Shown here in pieces: positions 44,150 to 56,180 of a stretch of 64,000 nucleotides of DNA; position 1 is the first letter of the stretch; every line of letters begins with the position of its first letter. Source of the stretch: Cristatella mucedo (Eukaryota > Bryozoa > Phylactolaemata > Cristatellidae); NCBI GenBank assembly GCA_009760855.2, contig WPIO01000045.1, positions 2,747,501 to 2,811,500 of the forward strand, given 5' to 3'. A program made the position numbers and the translations under genes. The notes under the pieces are model-generated. The model saw only the letters and a program-made list of their open reading frames with translations, did no database searches and was not told where the DNA came from.

Positions 44150-44397
44150 AGCCCCCCTTCCGCAGCCAATCTTAAAGATTGCCTTTTGAACAATCTCTCA
44201 ATGGGCAATATCCTTAAATAATTAGAAACATATTTCTTGCGGTGCTCGGACCTGTGTGTTTGGCCGACACCTGGCTGAAATCGACTGATAGCCCAAGCAT
44301 GACCGATGCCACTATCCACTGGCTTCTTTTTCGTGCCTACCCTAGATCGATCAAAACTGGTAACGATGCCTTTATTGTTATCCTAGCTGATTAAATA
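44150..44397 (+). mobile_element. LINE endonuclease fragment
   Basis: It encodes LADTWLKSTDSPSMTDATI, the TETWL region of APE-type endonucleases in non-LTR elements. Confidence 0.75.
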
Positions 44398-44399
44398 GC

Positions 44400-44550
44400 C
44401 TCTTTTTTTATAACAGCAGAAAAGCCTTTACGGCTATCACCTCTGCTTGCAGTGGTGATAAAGAATCGCCCACCACAGGAATTGAACCCACGACCTAGGG
44501 ACCGAGGTCGTGAAAGCAACCGCCTTACCTAGTGTGCCATCACGGCTCAG
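44400..44550 (-). mobile_element. SINE-2, full
   Basis: On the minus strand it has 'ctaggtaaggcggttgcttt', B-box 'gtgggttcaattcc', 'ggtgggcgattctttatc', and a hairpin atcacc..ctgcaag..ggtgat. Confidence 0.85.
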
Positions 44551-45465
44551 TAATGTAATGTAATTTATCTCAGTCTTTTACTCCACAAAGACTATAGCTG
44601 GTTTTACACGGGAGAGTTTTCTCTCGCAAAGCCTCAGCCACTTTCGGTATGCGTTTGGTACCAACATACTTTATCTCATGCAACGACGAAAAAAAGTGAG
44701 AGGCTTAGCTGAGTCTGCAGGAGTGAGTCGATGTAGTGAGTGGGAGGAAAGTGGCAGCTCAGGGCTGCTGGAAAGGATGCTCAACACTCGAAAGCTGAAA
44801 AATAGATGTTGAATATTTATAATTAGCATGAGTTCCACAATCTAAGATTTGAAGAGCTTTTGTTGCCAAAACGATCTTTAAGCATAGGAATCGAACAGCA
44901 AATGCATTGACCATATAGGACCTGGGAGTACGAGAAGGCCAGAACTGGTGCATCAGTTCATCTAGGTATGAAAGCGCCATAGCCTGCCCTCTGGGTAAGC
45001 ATGAGAAATTTACTCTGTATCCAATGTCCATTCTTCCCTCGATTTCTAACAGTTTTCAGTCCCATTGAAGCAATTTCTTTATTATGAACCCTTCTGGTAG
45101 CAAGTTGCTAACGGTGGCAGTAATTTATCACCACTCCAGATACTAAGTTCACTTGTATCTCAGCTTCTTCTGACCTCATTTTGATTGAATGTTAAAATAA
45201 TCATCGTATCCTTGTTTTCATGTAATTTTAGCACTCATTTCGACGGCATAAATGTCGAATTTCGTGCAGTGACTTATTTTTCTCTTGTCGCTTATGGAGG
45301 TGAGCCCACTCCCAAAAAGTCACACGCGATTGATTTTCCTTTGTTGTATGCTATCGTCCCCTTTATCTCAAAATTCTACAAATCTGACAAGTATAAATCT
45401 CATTGAGTCTGTGCTTTGTGCCCTCTTACACATCCAGAATCATAAGTGAATCGTAAAATTCAAAG
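44551..45465. other. Intron 18 part, unassigned
   Basis: 'ttttacacgggagagttttctctcgc' at 44593 resembles the ends of some PIF/Harbinger-type elements, but I cannot find the partner end. The minus frame at 44759-45031 has no known motif. Confidence 0.25.
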
Positions 45466-45469
45466 ACCC

Positions 45470-45968
45470 TTAACATAGATACCTTCCATGCTAAACGGTC
45501 TTCTCTGCCCCTGCTGCTCAATCCTTCTGACCTGTCCTCACTTGTACAATGCAATGCCGTGACTGTAATAGAATTTCGTGACAAGTTTGTGCTCGGCTAG
45601 CACACTGTGCCTCCTTGCTCAGATGGCTTATGATTTACCATATGCATTAAAAAAGCTAGGTATACTAAGCTCATGCTTGAGAAAGTATACAAAAGATCAT
45701 GACTGACTGTCCTTCGACAGGCATGCGAAGAGTTCTGTAGATAATGCCAATCTATCCTACAAAACACCGAATTAAGCTTCTTTAAAACATTGTTAAATCA
45801 CAAATTCGCAATCTAAAAATGCTATCGACCATCAACTAACTCTTAAACTGCTCTGTTGTTATGGCCATGCTTCCTTCACAGCATGCATAAAGTGCCTAGA
45901 AAGAGATTAAGTTGTCTGAGGTAATTTGATATGATTCCTATTATTATTATTATTATTATTATCATTCA
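45470..45968 (+). mobile_element. LINE linker fragment plus 3' terminus
   Basis: Linker sequence (45480-45830) resembles 19880-20150. It joins, with the RT missing, to the terminal hairpin (45890-45925) and ATT tail. It may be one internally deleted copy or two insertions. Confidence 0.65.
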
Positions 45969-45969
45969 C

Positions 45970-46425
45970 GTAGACCCAACAAAAGCTGCAAGCTACAAGT
46001 GAGTGTTTAGCTTTAGTTTAAATGCCGTTTAGCATGGGCATGTTGTGACATCAGTTGCTAGTGAAGTCCAGGCTTTGGAAATATACGAAGTAAAGGCCCA
46101 GTCTCGAGTCAACTTCAGATTCGTTTGGGGCATAGCCGAATGATTTGAGTAAGAAGAGCAGTTAGCTAGGTGCCTAGCCTGGTTGAGGAATAGTTGAGAG
46201 GTAAGCTGGAGCCAGAGAATGAAGGGACCGTGAAATAACAAAACCTTGAGGTTTGTTCACTGCTTGACTGTGAGCCGTTATAGGTCTGTGAGGAGTGGTG
46301 AAATAAGTCAATTGTGAGGTGTACGACAAAACGTCTCGAGTTTTGCTCTCTCCACAAGCATCTTGGATTTGGTATCCATATACAAGCAGTTCTCTTTTAG
46401 GAACGGCAATAGAAAAGCTAGGCAG
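45970..46425 (-). mobile_element. LINE C-terminal fragment
   Basis: Minus frames cover LNQARHLANCSSYSN (equivalent to HQAKHRTTCFSESN) and HSLAPAYLS. Confidence 0.75.
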
Positions 46426-46799
46426 AACTTCTTTAAGGTCTCGTGGTCTAGCATTGATTTCCAAATAAGTGCTTAGCCACAACTTTTTAAGCATGTGGGG
46501 ACAAGGCATGTTTCTAAAGTCCTATTCATTATGTTAGTTGTGCAGGGCATGGTAAAATTTATGGCTTCTTGGATGAGAACAGTTGCTACAGGATCTAGAG
46601 GGCAACTTAGTCATCTTAGATTTGTTAATTATATTGTGAGATGAGATCAGCAGTGGCTGGCTTAAAGCAGATACAGCTTAGGTTCTATGGTTTATGTAGT
46701 GGACTTGAAGGTTATTTTTAAAGAAATCTATGGTGGGAAATCCAGTGGGAATGTTATCTTATGAACCGACTCTCTGATCTTATGTATCGTGCTTATGCA

Positions 46800-47027
46800 A
46801 AAGCTAGTTAAAGGCTTATCTGTTGTGACCATTGTAACCTCCACTTTACACCACTTTTCTCGGACTTGCGCTTATTGTCCTGGAAGCAGCACATCAGCTT
46901 CAAGGTTCTCTTGCTCACCTTAAAGTATCTTTAGTCTCTTGCTCTGGCCTACCTGTCCTAGATCTTCCTTTATTCTCATGCTCTTTCCTATCTACCCGAA
47001 ACAATTTCTATTTAGGCTTTTCGCGAT

Positions 47028-47109
<82 letters not shown>

Positions 47110-47545
47110 CTCTCTTTCTCTCTCGCACTCTCTCTTTCTCCCTGTCGCACTCACTCTCTCTTTCTCCCTGTCGCACTCACTCTCTCTTTCCTTCTCTCTC
47201 TCTCTCTCTCTGTCGCTCTCGCTCTCTCTTTCTATCTCTCCCTGTCTTCGGACTCAATTTGTTTAGCAGTGCCTCTAACCAACGTCAAACCTTTTGGAGA
47301 CCGTACATTTAAATCGTATGTTTCCAAAGCCTGGGTCACACAACCTGGCTTCTCGACATTATATGACTGAAGAATTTTAGCCAGAAACCATATGTTCTTC
47401 TCACGTAAATTGTTTGTTGTGTGTGAATGCATGCTGACACTGCACATGTCATCACTGACCAGTTTAGATTCTACGTTTCCAGCATTTCTCAAGTTCCTAG
47501 AAAAGAGTTATCTTAGGATGCTATACGAATGCCTTAAGTTTATTA
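46800..47545 (+). mobile_element. LINE C-terminal fragment split by a CT microsatellite
   Basis: HITPLL-like sequence at 46840-46970 and NVKPFGDRTFKSYVSKAW at 47280-47335 lie on either side of 200 bp of CT repeat. The LINE-type 'gttcctagaaaagagttatcttaggatgctata' follows at 47490-47525. Confidence 0.75.
47033..47245. repeat. (CT)n microsatellite, compound
   Basis: A pure CT run at 47033-47097 is followed by CT tracts broken by ttctgt and ctgtcgcact. Confidence 0.97.
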
Positions 47546-47903
47546 ACATTAGACAAGTGTACCTGTGGTATCTCAATTTCCAGCTATGACTCCTGTACCT
47601 GTTTATGTGGACTCAAGATATCTCTGTTTATAAAAAAGCCCTTTTGGATTGTATCCAAATGTTTAGCTTTACTGTCAATGTGTTTGCTCAGCCATGAATT
47701 ATTCCATTCTGTATCTCTGCATTCGTAATACCGGTTCTGGAAACCTAACTTGTTACTGTAGTGATCGATGCAATCTTTGCTATGAGTAATATGAGATATG
47801 GATGTATGGCACATACGGTAAATTTGACCTGCCTGTTTTCAGATGGATTTACAAAAAATATCTCTCGAACAGCTTCTGACTTTATCGTGTTGCTTTGCCG
47901 TAG

Positions 47904-48080
47904 GACATACTTCTCTCGTCACTCAATTCGCCAGTGCCACGAGTCATGTTTGACTATGTATCCAAGTCCGCCCACATTGAGAAGCTGTTTGCTGTGCTGC
48001 ATGACAGGCAGCGGCAGAGGATATTAACACGACCTGGTCACAGTGTTCAATATGCTGAAGGCAATCACCATGCAGCTCAG
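47904..48080 (+). CDS. PIK3R4: VPS15 coding exon 19
   Basis: This exon encodes residues 727-785: DILLSSLNSPVPRVMFDYVS, then KSAHIEKLFAVLHDRQRQR, equivalent to [20 protein letters not shown] / DITSLFRHLHMRQKKR. The acceptor is TTTGCCGTAG. The donor CAG|GTTGTT is poor. I chose it because HAAQ then joins in frame to MLKKLS of exon 20, like IAQLLKKLLS in vertebrates. Confidence 0.9.
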
Positions 48081-48387
48081 GTTGTTGCTTTTCCCTACGA
48101 CCGTTGCGATTGCATTAGTGAATGACCCTGATGCGATGCTGCTGCTAGTGTGATGCACTGTACTGCCTACAGACCTGCATTCCGTGTCTTTATTTAACAG
48201 AATTATGCACCAACCAAGCGTTAGGCATTTAATCTGAGTGATGGCTTGTTAGTGAGCTTGCAACACAGACACCCCGTGTAAATCAAAACAGGGCATGAGC
48301 ATGGTACTTAATTATTAATGGTCGAGCATTTTGTTAAGCCAGCAGTTGCTCTAGTTCTTTGTTGGTCAAAATCTGCGTGTTGATACT

Positions 48388-48539
<152 letters not shown>

Positions 48540-48785
48540 AAGCCGATTAGGGTCATGCCGTGAAGGCTTAATATAATCTTTGCATCACCGTGACTGCTGG
48601 TGAATAGTTTCTAAATTCAGCCGACGGTTTCCCTACTTATTTCTTTATTTGTTAAACCAATTTAGTATGTCTCAAGTCTTGCTTTTACTATTAGAGGATC
48701 AACCTTGCTGACACGGCTTTTATCTCACTTTAGTTGATTAAAAGGGTCCTAGATCTTTCTCTTAGGAGAACCTTAGTGCCAATCA

Positions 48786-48786
<1 letters not shown>

Positions 48787-48825
<39 letters not shown>

Positions 48826-49063
48826 CACTTGATAAAGCGCCCTCAGAGAACTTAATCTCTCTCTAGGCGCTTTACATATGCTGCAAAGTGAAATGCAATT
48901 GAATGGTAAGTAAAATCATGCTTAAAAACAAACAAAATGAATAATATGGTTAGGGGGACATGCACAGGGTCAGCATGCAAATGTGGCTAGTGGCAGCATG
49001 CACGGTGTCAGCACGCATAAGCACATCAAGGACGAATCACAGGGACCCTCTAAATGCTGTCCT
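48787..49063 (-). mobile_element. LINE 3' end, short copy
   Basis: It has a long (AAT)n tail, hairpin at about 48835-48873, and 3' UTR nearly identical to 13835-14075. It is truncated at 'gaccctctaaatgctgtcct'. Confidence 0.95.
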
Positions 49064-49638
49064 CATAAAATAAGAACAACTTTGCTTTGACTTCAAACAC
49101 TTTTTGATTCTATGAGTAGTGTTTCAGCTCTGCAGTCAACGGCCATGATAGGAATCAACAGCTTTAGCACCATAAAAAATTAAATTGTGCATCGTAGTAT
49201 AATATGAATAAATAATTAGTATTAAAATAGTGTAAAATGCTCAATTATTTTGAAGTCTCATCTGGCCACCACGAAACAGCTGGCTTAGTTTTCGAGTAAG
49301 CCTATGCCTGGCTCTTTGGTCACGTGCAGGTCACACCCAGGTTTGTCACCTGTGCACTCTTGGAGACATTTTTCAGGCACATTAGTGTTGTGAACTAACG
49401 TCTTCCGTGAATTACTGCAAGGCATTTCCTTTTTAATTGTGATTTGTTGGCATCGGCAATGCTGTAGCTTCGTTTCAGAGCAGCTCTCCCATGTGTGCCT
49501 AGTATTGTCTTCATGCCTATTTTGTTTGCAATGCTGTACTTTAATTTTGATGTGCATCGTTGTCATGGATGTTTGTTTCTAGTTATTTTTTGTTCATGAC
49601 AAGTTGCTATCCTATATACCTTGTTTTAACTTATCTAG
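49064..49638. other. Intron 19 right part, nothing recognised
   Basis: No repeat family or gene identified. Confidence 0.4.
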
Positions 49639-49695
49639 ATGTTAAAGAAGTTATCAGCCAGCGAATTGACAGAGGAACAAGAAGATCTGCTCTTG
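49639..49695 (+). CDS. PIK3R4: VPS15 coding exon 20 (acidic helix)
   Basis: This exon encodes residues 786-804, MLKKLSASELTEEQEDLLL, matching the LLKKLLSQGMTEEEEDKLL segment that follows the HEAT region. The acceptor is AACTTATCTAG and the donor TTG|GTAAGT. It is 19 whole codons. Confidence 0.93.
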
Positions 49696-51234
49696 GTAAG
49701 TAATATGTACCAGCCAAGTACTGTGGACAACTGGTAAATTTAAAACTAAAATCCTATAGAGCATTTGAAATCATTGAACGTGTATTGTATGCAAATAATA
49801 GGCAAGACATTATATGAGTCCAGTGGTTCTGCTCGCTTAGTCATCCGGTCTGCAGCTGCGATTGCTATACATCTCCGTCAAGGTCGTTAATGATGTGCCT
49901 CTATATCCCTCAGCTTCGGGTCATGCATATATTTTCAATGCTAGTCTTGTGAACGTTTTTAACATCACATTTTATAAGGAAAGCCTTTTAAGTCTCCGAG
50001 TTATTTATGAAGGGCATCCTGAGGTTGATAGATTTATAATTTGCTCTAGGTAACTCCGAGCTAAGGGCAGCTTTCATTCCTTGCTTTCTGCATTTGCTAT
50101 CATCCGTTACTGCCTAGTTTGGAGCGAAGCTGGAGCTGGAGCTTCATGATCACCTCGTGGCTCTTGTGGGCATTCTTTCCACAGCCAAAATCCACAATTA
50201 GTGAGCTTCCATTCACTTTATTTCTGACGTTTGCACGGCACACAAAGATGCTCTCGTCTCACATGCGAATGCTAGGTGTGAGCTGTCAGTGATCTGGGCT
50301 GTCATCACTCTCCTCGCAATATGAGTTGCTGCTCTCGTGATCTCCACTTAGTTTGTACCTTGTGCTAATCTTGTTTGCTGTCTTCATCATTCGTAAGATT
50401 GCTCCCCACAGTAGCACCCACATAACTTTGTGGCTTTGTAGAGTTACAGACGGAGATACATTACATTACATGTGTATCTAATGTCTGGCACGTATAACGG
50501 ATTTGGGGATCGAGTTTTTTTCAAGTCTGTAGTCTGTTTGCACGGTCTGAAAGAGTAGAAAATATGGTCAAATGTGTAGTAATTGACTAGGTAGTCGAGC
50601 TGCCGTATTGAGTGCTATTTGTAATGGCCTGGGATTCTTTTCAGAAAGACTACATGGGCTGGCTGTAGTAATATCTATGCTTCAAATTACTACTAATCTG
50701 TCGAACAGAATAGCAATTAAAGCCTTGGGTGCAATTCTAAATTTAATAATGTTTGTGTGAAATTGAACTACAAGGAGTGATATCGATATACTTCCCAAAA
50801 TTCAAGTGATAGAGATGCTACCTAAACTTGTTGCATTCTGTGACGGTTTGACAATAGCAGTATCGATTAGCAAAATTAGTATCGTGTAGCAAAATAAAAA
50901 ACATTCCTTAATAGATAGTTTAATATTTTAGATCCTGCGAGTTCAGTGCTGAAAAGGTTAGTTTAGTATTTCAGATCCTACGAATTCTGTGTTGAAAAGA
51001 TTATTCCATGAGAAACCACATACATCCAAAATGAATGGTAATTAGGCTTACATTTGCCTTGCCCACCCATGAGGCAGGCTTGAAAGTAGTTAAGGACTGG
51101 CAGAATAGGAAGCCGCCTGGAGAAATGGAAGCTGGTGTTTTGGCTGCGAATAATCTATAAGTGGTCATCTGGAAACAGAGAATGAACGATGACCACGTAT
51201 TGTAACCAAACAGTTGACATGCTTCAGCACTTTT
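49696..51234. other. Intron 20, nothing firm recognised
   Basis: Mostly unique-looking. A tandem pair of about 57 bp ('ttcagatcctacgaattctg' type) lies at 50917-51003. Confidence 0.4.
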
Positions 51235-51235
51235 A

Positions 51236-51300
51236 AGTTGTCTAAAGAGAAGGCTTTTTTCTCTTAGGGTACTATATAAATGTTTTATTTTTTTCATTGG
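51236..51300 (+). mobile_element. SINE-1/LINE 3' terminus relic
   Basis: 'ctaaagagaaggcttttttctcttagggtactatataaatg' keeps the shape of the SINE-1 tail. Confidence 0.5.
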
Positions 51301-51765
51301 CTGTTTCCTCTTGTTTCCTCCTATTGGCCTGGTTCTACACAATACCCATGCCTTATTTATAATCAGTTGTTTAAGCTAATTTGTGAGAAGTTAAACTGCG
51401 ATACTTTATTTTATAATTACATAGTAGGCAGTACCTTACTATGCCAAGTCATTGTTCGTTAAGGTAAAGTTAATCATAACTAAGATAGTCGTTCATAAAA
51501 AAAAAAAACAGTTTGCTTTTTAACAATTTTTACAGTAGCAGTCTGACAATTGTGATCCACTACTAGTATTTGAAAGCAGCTGCTGGAAAGATTGCCACCC
51601 AAAATCTAAGCATCGGCCTACCTCGCGATATGTCATTCTCCTTGCAGTGTCCGCATTTTAGATGCGTATGCAGTGAAAGTAGTTTTCCCTCATAGAAGAC
51701 TAATGCAACGGCCATAGCAATGTCAAGTGAACTTTGGTTAATTGGTTCGGATCATGGCACCGATA

Positions 51766-51853
51766 GGATTTTGATTCAAATTCTCACCCTGATGAAGTTT
51801 AATTTTGGCGATTTTGACTCAAGTTCTCGCCCTGATGAAGTTTAATTTTGGAT
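51766..51853. repeat. Two-copy tandem repeat, about 48 bp
   Basis: 'ccctgatgaagtttaatttt' recurs at 51787 and 51832 with the preceding 'gattttgactcaagttctcg' also repeated. Confidence 0.85.
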
Positions 51854-52286
51854 ATGTAAATATCGACATGGAGCCCACGTTACTGGAGTATTACACCGGA
51901 GCTCTGTTTCCAATTTAGGGTGGATATCGTGAGATCTGCATTCTCACTATCCAATATTGGCACATTGGGTCAAAATGGTGCTCGAATTATCATCTGTCAA
52001 GTGATTGGGCTTTGCACTAGCACTTGCGACTTAGGCTGATCGAGTCCTGCAGCAGTCAGCTCTTTAATGTCACTGCAAGCACGGCAATAAGGACTGTCAT
52101 GCCTGTTATGCTGCTCCGTAAATAGATTAAGCTGTTGAACCATCTAACCCATGCTTTGCGTTGGCATTAGCACAAAAGAAAATGCATTGCTGCTGCTTTA
52201 GCCATCAGTTTGTGTTTGCTGCCGGTTTACTTGTGGGCTTTTGACTGTAAGCTCCCGGTTCAGGCCTTCTTATTTTCGTATTGCAG

Positions 52287-52330
52287 TTTCTTGAGAGCTT
52301 CATGTTAAAACAGCATCAGGCACGACAGAG
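52287..52330 (+). CDS. PIK3R4: VPS15 coding exon 21
   Basis: This exon encodes residues 805-818, FLESFMLKQHQARQ, plus two bases. It continues the helix corresponding to LKDFMMKSNKAK. The acceptor is TTTTCGTATTGCAG and the donor AGAG|GTATGT. It leaves in phase 2. Confidence 0.87.
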
Positions 52331-52547
52331 GTATGTTGAGTGTAGATTTGGCATAGTGTTGCTTAATCCACTACTGCTATGTTTTGGTGTAAATGTTACT
52401 AATGATCTGTAGGTAGGCTTTCTTCACAGCCTATTTGAAGTGTGCAAGCACAGTTGATTTGATCTCTGTTGTGCTTTAAAAGGTCATGTGATGGGTAACA
52501 ATATTGTTCTTTTTTCTATTTGGCATGTAGTCTTAAAATTGATATAT

Positions 52548-52688
52548 ATATATATATATAATTCATTTATATAGCACCCCAAGGGAACTTAATCTCTATT
52601 CAGGCGCTTCACATATGCCTCTCGGCTCGAGCCCACGACCTTGGTCGGAGAGAGCACCTTAACCGCTAGACCCAATCAGCTCGGCGAT
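52548..52688 (-). mobile_element. SINE-1, nearly full
   Basis: The minus strand runs from gccgagctgattgggtctag through 'aaccgcta' complements and 'cgtgggctcgagccgagagg' to an intact 3' hairpin and a TA-repeat end (52542-52560). Confidence 0.92.
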
Positions 52689-52823
52689 AAATTATTCATT
52701 TAAGCAGTAGCTCATCGCCATGTGGATATCCTCACTGCCATTTAGATCCACTCGTGTCATTTTAGCTAATGTAGCTTAGCAGGGCTAACCATGGCAGCAT
52801 TTAAGAACAGATGAAAAGCTTTC

Positions 52824-52971
52824 CCTTTTAAGGCATGAAATCAATCGCTCACCCAAGATTGGCAATGTATTCAGGCTAAACATTGTCGATTTCTCCTCCT
52901 TTTAAGGCATGAAATCAATCGCTCACCCAAGATTGGCAATGTATTCAGGCTAAACATTGTCGATTTCTCCG
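52824..52971. repeat. 74-bp tandem duplication, virtually identical
   Basis: Positions 52824-52896 are repeated exactly at 52898-52970. Confidence 0.93.
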
Positions 52972-53039
52972 TTGTGCGTCTCACCGCGAGGATTTGTCTT
53001 TTTGGGTTTTTGTGTGGAGCTTTGTCTCTCTGTGAAAGA

Positions 53040-53420
53040 CGCCCAGTGATGCAGAATGAGGCTAGACTGCAGGACACCTGCTGGTCCTTACATCTTACCA
53101 ATCATATCAAGCAGATCATACCAATCGATCCTAACAGAGGCTAAGTCTAGCTTCAATAAAAATATTGTTGAGTCTTAGGTACACAACCAAAAAATGCCAA
53201 TGCTCTACCATCAACCATTTCATTAATCTTTCCCAGGGTAGCTCTTTACCTAGTCATCTTTGTAGTGATCAAGCCCCTTGCTGCTTCCCTAGCTTCTTTG
53301 TCTGCAAAATAGACAAGAACAAGATCATAGACATAGATCAGAACAAGAAGAACAAGTATAAAGAAAATAGACAAGAACAAGGTCATAGATAGACAAGATC
53401 AGCGAATCCAAATATACGGT
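53040..53420 (+). mobile_element. LINE linker fragment with short internal repeats
   Basis: 'cctagcttctttgtctgcaaaatagacaagaacaag' resembles 20225-20255. 'agacaagaacaaggtcatag' units are repeated three times at 53310-53400. Confidence 0.55.
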
Positions 53421-53479
53421 TGCAGCATCTAGTTTTTAGGGGGCTATGCAAATTTGTGTTATTGTTACTAGTAGTAGTG

Positions 53480-53618
53480 GTGTAGTCGTGGTAGTGGTCG
53501 TCGTCGTGGTAGTGGTCGTCGTCGTGGTAGTGGTCGTCGTCGTGGTAGTGGTCGTCGTCGTGGTAGTGGTCGTCGTCGTGGCAGTGGTCGTCGTCGCGGT
53601 AGTGGTAGTGCTGCTGAT
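53480..53618. repeat. 18-bp minisatellite
   Basis: About seven units of gtggtcgtcgtcgtggta in near-perfect tandem. The resulting Val-rich (+) and Thr-rich (-) frames are artefacts. Confidence 0.95.
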
Positions 53619-53639
53619 CTTCTTGCTATAAAGGTCACT

Positions 53640-54685
53640 GGTGTCAAGGTGGCTTTTCCTCAAGTTAGGGCCATCATATTCAGTTATTGTGATTCAAGCA
53701 GAATGTAGCTAAAGCGGCATCTACACTGGCCACCCTTTGGACTCGAGACAACCCAGAACTTGAGGCTAAGTTATCAGTTTTCACTGCTAAGGATATGGAC
53801 TGGTGGCTCACGGGAAAGATCTGGAGTCTCAAGAGCCGGGTTTGATGAGTTAGCTCGGCTGTCTACTTCGCGGCAGTAGATCCGTGAATTTCAAGGTTGC
53901 CGCCCGATCAGGAACAGACCCATAAAAACTTGGGTGTCTACTTCATTCAACTGCTGCATGGTAAGATTAGTCAGCTAGACTTCGAGAGTTCGGAATACAT
54001 TAATGTACTGATGAAGAAAGAGTCCTATAGAAGCGTGGTAGCTAAAAAATTTATGTTTTGTAAATAACCATATAGAGACAGCAGCAGATAAATGTCCATA
54101 GATAGGCTCTGCTCAGTTTCCATTTGCCATCAAACGAGAAAATGTGCGACCCTTACACTTTTGAGATATCCCTGGTTGCCAAGTGAGAGCAGCTGTACCA
54201 GCCACAGCCCGTCAACGAGGTCAGTCCCGACTCCGAGTAGTACCAAACGTAGACATGGCTGGTTTAGCACTAATTCGCACCCTGGGCAAGTTCTTGAGTT
54301 TCTCGAATCCGAGAGGTCGCCACTACGGACGCAGCTAAACTGTCTTATTTTGTGCATGCACAGTAGTGATTTTGCTGTGCTGTGTGTGGTCCTTCGTAAA
54401 ATTCTTGTGCAAATCCCTCGTGCTATACTATGTACACAGCATGTTGAACTCCTTTGAACTTGGCATTCTAAAACTTCCCGGCCTTTGCCACTATCCTTGC
54501 TTACATAGGAAATCGTTTTTGCAGTGTAGCTCCATCTGAAGATAATGGTGTAGCCGTCGGTATTCTCGACATTGCTCAGTTGAAAGTCCAAAGACGTCAC
54601 GCCGACCTACCGCCTAAGTCAGAAAGTGATGGATCTGCTCCAATTCTTAAGTATAAATTTCACTGTGTGAGATTATATGCTGTTG
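53640..54685. other. Intron 21 part, nothing recognised
   Basis: Open frames at 54092-54457 and 54130-54600 (-) overlap each other and have no recognisable domain. Confidence 0.35.
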
Positions 54686-54689
54686 CCCA

Positions 54690-54805
54690 AGACAGCACCT
54701 TTAAGTTGCTTCCTTTGCAGTGTATGTGAAGTGGCTAGACGTTGATTTAGTTCTTATAAGGTGCTATGTAGATGTCGTTATATTATTAGTATTTGTGTAT
54801 CTACT
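54690..54805 (+). mobile_element. LINE 3' terminus relic
   Basis: 'ttgcttcctttgcagtgtat' then a decayed hairpin ending 'aaggtgctatgtagatg' and an ATT-rich run. Confidence 0.65.
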
Positions 54806-55870
54806 ACTATTAATGTTATTATGAAAAGTCTTTTGCAATAACCACTAAATAATTGACTAAGTAATTAATCCGGTAGGCCTGTGTATTGCATCCGCTGTGG
54901 GAGTGTAGCGCAGGACGCTGTTGCTGTACGGCCTTAATGCCATGCCTGCAAATCAGATGGATTCGAGCTTAAGGTCTTAGCCTATCGCTTTAATTTTTTG
55001 TTATATTAGCAATCTTGAACAGTGTCTGTCAATAGTCTTGAAACACAGGACAAGCTGCATAAGAGGTAGCTGGCGTCAGCACTTTTCTTCTATCTAGAAT
55101 TAACTGACCAGACTTGGCTCCAGCACCTGCCTGCCTGATTGACTCTCTGCTGAACCGTAGCTGTTGTCTTTTACAGTGGAGAGTTAGGCTTGCTTTGTTG
55201 CCTGCTGCTCCGCAGCCCAATGCTATGGCTGCACCGGCCTCAGGCAGAGGAGCTACGGCGATGTATAGTTACTGCTGCTTCAAGCATACCACTGGGCCGT
55301 GTGCTTGATCCTTTTCTCGAGCTAGCAGATGTTTCGAACCAACAATCTGCCCATCCCAGAACTCGAGTTCGTGCCACAGTATCATTCCCGGTCTTTGCTC
55401 TCGTTCTTTGGGCAGTGGCTGCTTTAGGGATAGGGAGGTAAACAAATCTCGTCTGTGCTAGCTGCCCTGGACTGGCTAGAGCTAGCAAGCCTTGAGCATG
55501 CGTGTCGATTGCCATTTTGGCGGCAGCAAAACTACAAGAACTGGAAAGTAAGGGGGAATCGGCTATGTTGTGTCATACATTTACCATTTTACATGGCATG
55601 TAAGGGTCTTCCGATATTCAGATGCCTCAAAGTGAGAGGAAGTGTAACAACTATCCAAGACGAATTTGTATTCAAACATTGTGTTGAGTGTGAGAATGCT
55701 TGGGCTCTAGGGTCTTCCACGTATCGCCTACTTATTGTCATAACTTTGTGGATTTGCGTCTGGAGATAAGTCTATAATGCAACAGCCCTCAGCGTCGCTC
55801 ACTTTGTCTGCTAGTTAGCTTGATCTATAGCTATTGTTGCTGATGAGAGTAGTTCTGCTGCTGCTTTTAG
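54806..55870. other. Intron 21 right part; possible extra small exon
   Basis: No repeat family is clear. A 21-nt segment at 55527-55547 (after CGGCAG, before GTAAGG) has the right phase to be an additional VPS15 exon, but nothing else supports it. Confidence 0.3.
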
Positions 55871-55925
55871 CCGGCCAGCATCTCGGAAACAACTGGCTTC
55901 CGTGGATGGCTCTGCAGCTGCTGCG
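55871..55925 (+). CDS. PIK3R4: VPS15 coding exon 22 (linker, tentative)
   Basis: This exon encodes residues 819-837, SRPASRKQLASVDGSAAAA, a basic then alanine-rich linker. It is supported by a good acceptor (GCTGCTTTTAG), a consensus donor (GCG|GTGAGT), and a phase 2-to-0 fit between exons 21 and 23. Sequence conservation here is weak, so one more exon may lie between 21 and 22. Confidence 0.72.
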
Positions 55926-55962
55926 GTGAGTTAAGTCATTATGCTACTTTATTGGAAAGACC

Positions 55963-56126
55963 CGTGTATGTGTGCGTGTGTGTTCATGTGTGATTGTGGG
56001 CACGTGTTATGTATGCAATATGTACTAGTATGTGTGTGTGCATGTATGTGTGCACGTGTGAGCTCATGTTATTTGATATGTGTGTGCAAGTGTGCCGGCA
56101 CTTGTTACGTATGTGACATTGTGTGG

Positions 56127-56180
<54 letters not shown>

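Noticed and set aside
44593-44640. Possible PIF/Harbinger terminal repeat
   Set aside because: No matching inverted end or transposase could be found in the following kilobases.
53436-53663. Poly-Thr and poly-Val open frames
   Set aside because: They come from the 18-bp minisatellite on both strands; no coding signal outside it.
55190-55441. Candidate VPS15 exon after TTTTACAG
   Set aside because: The phase would fit at the acceptor, but the Leu/Cys-rich translation has no resemblance to the VPS15 linker and no good donor in a consistent phase.
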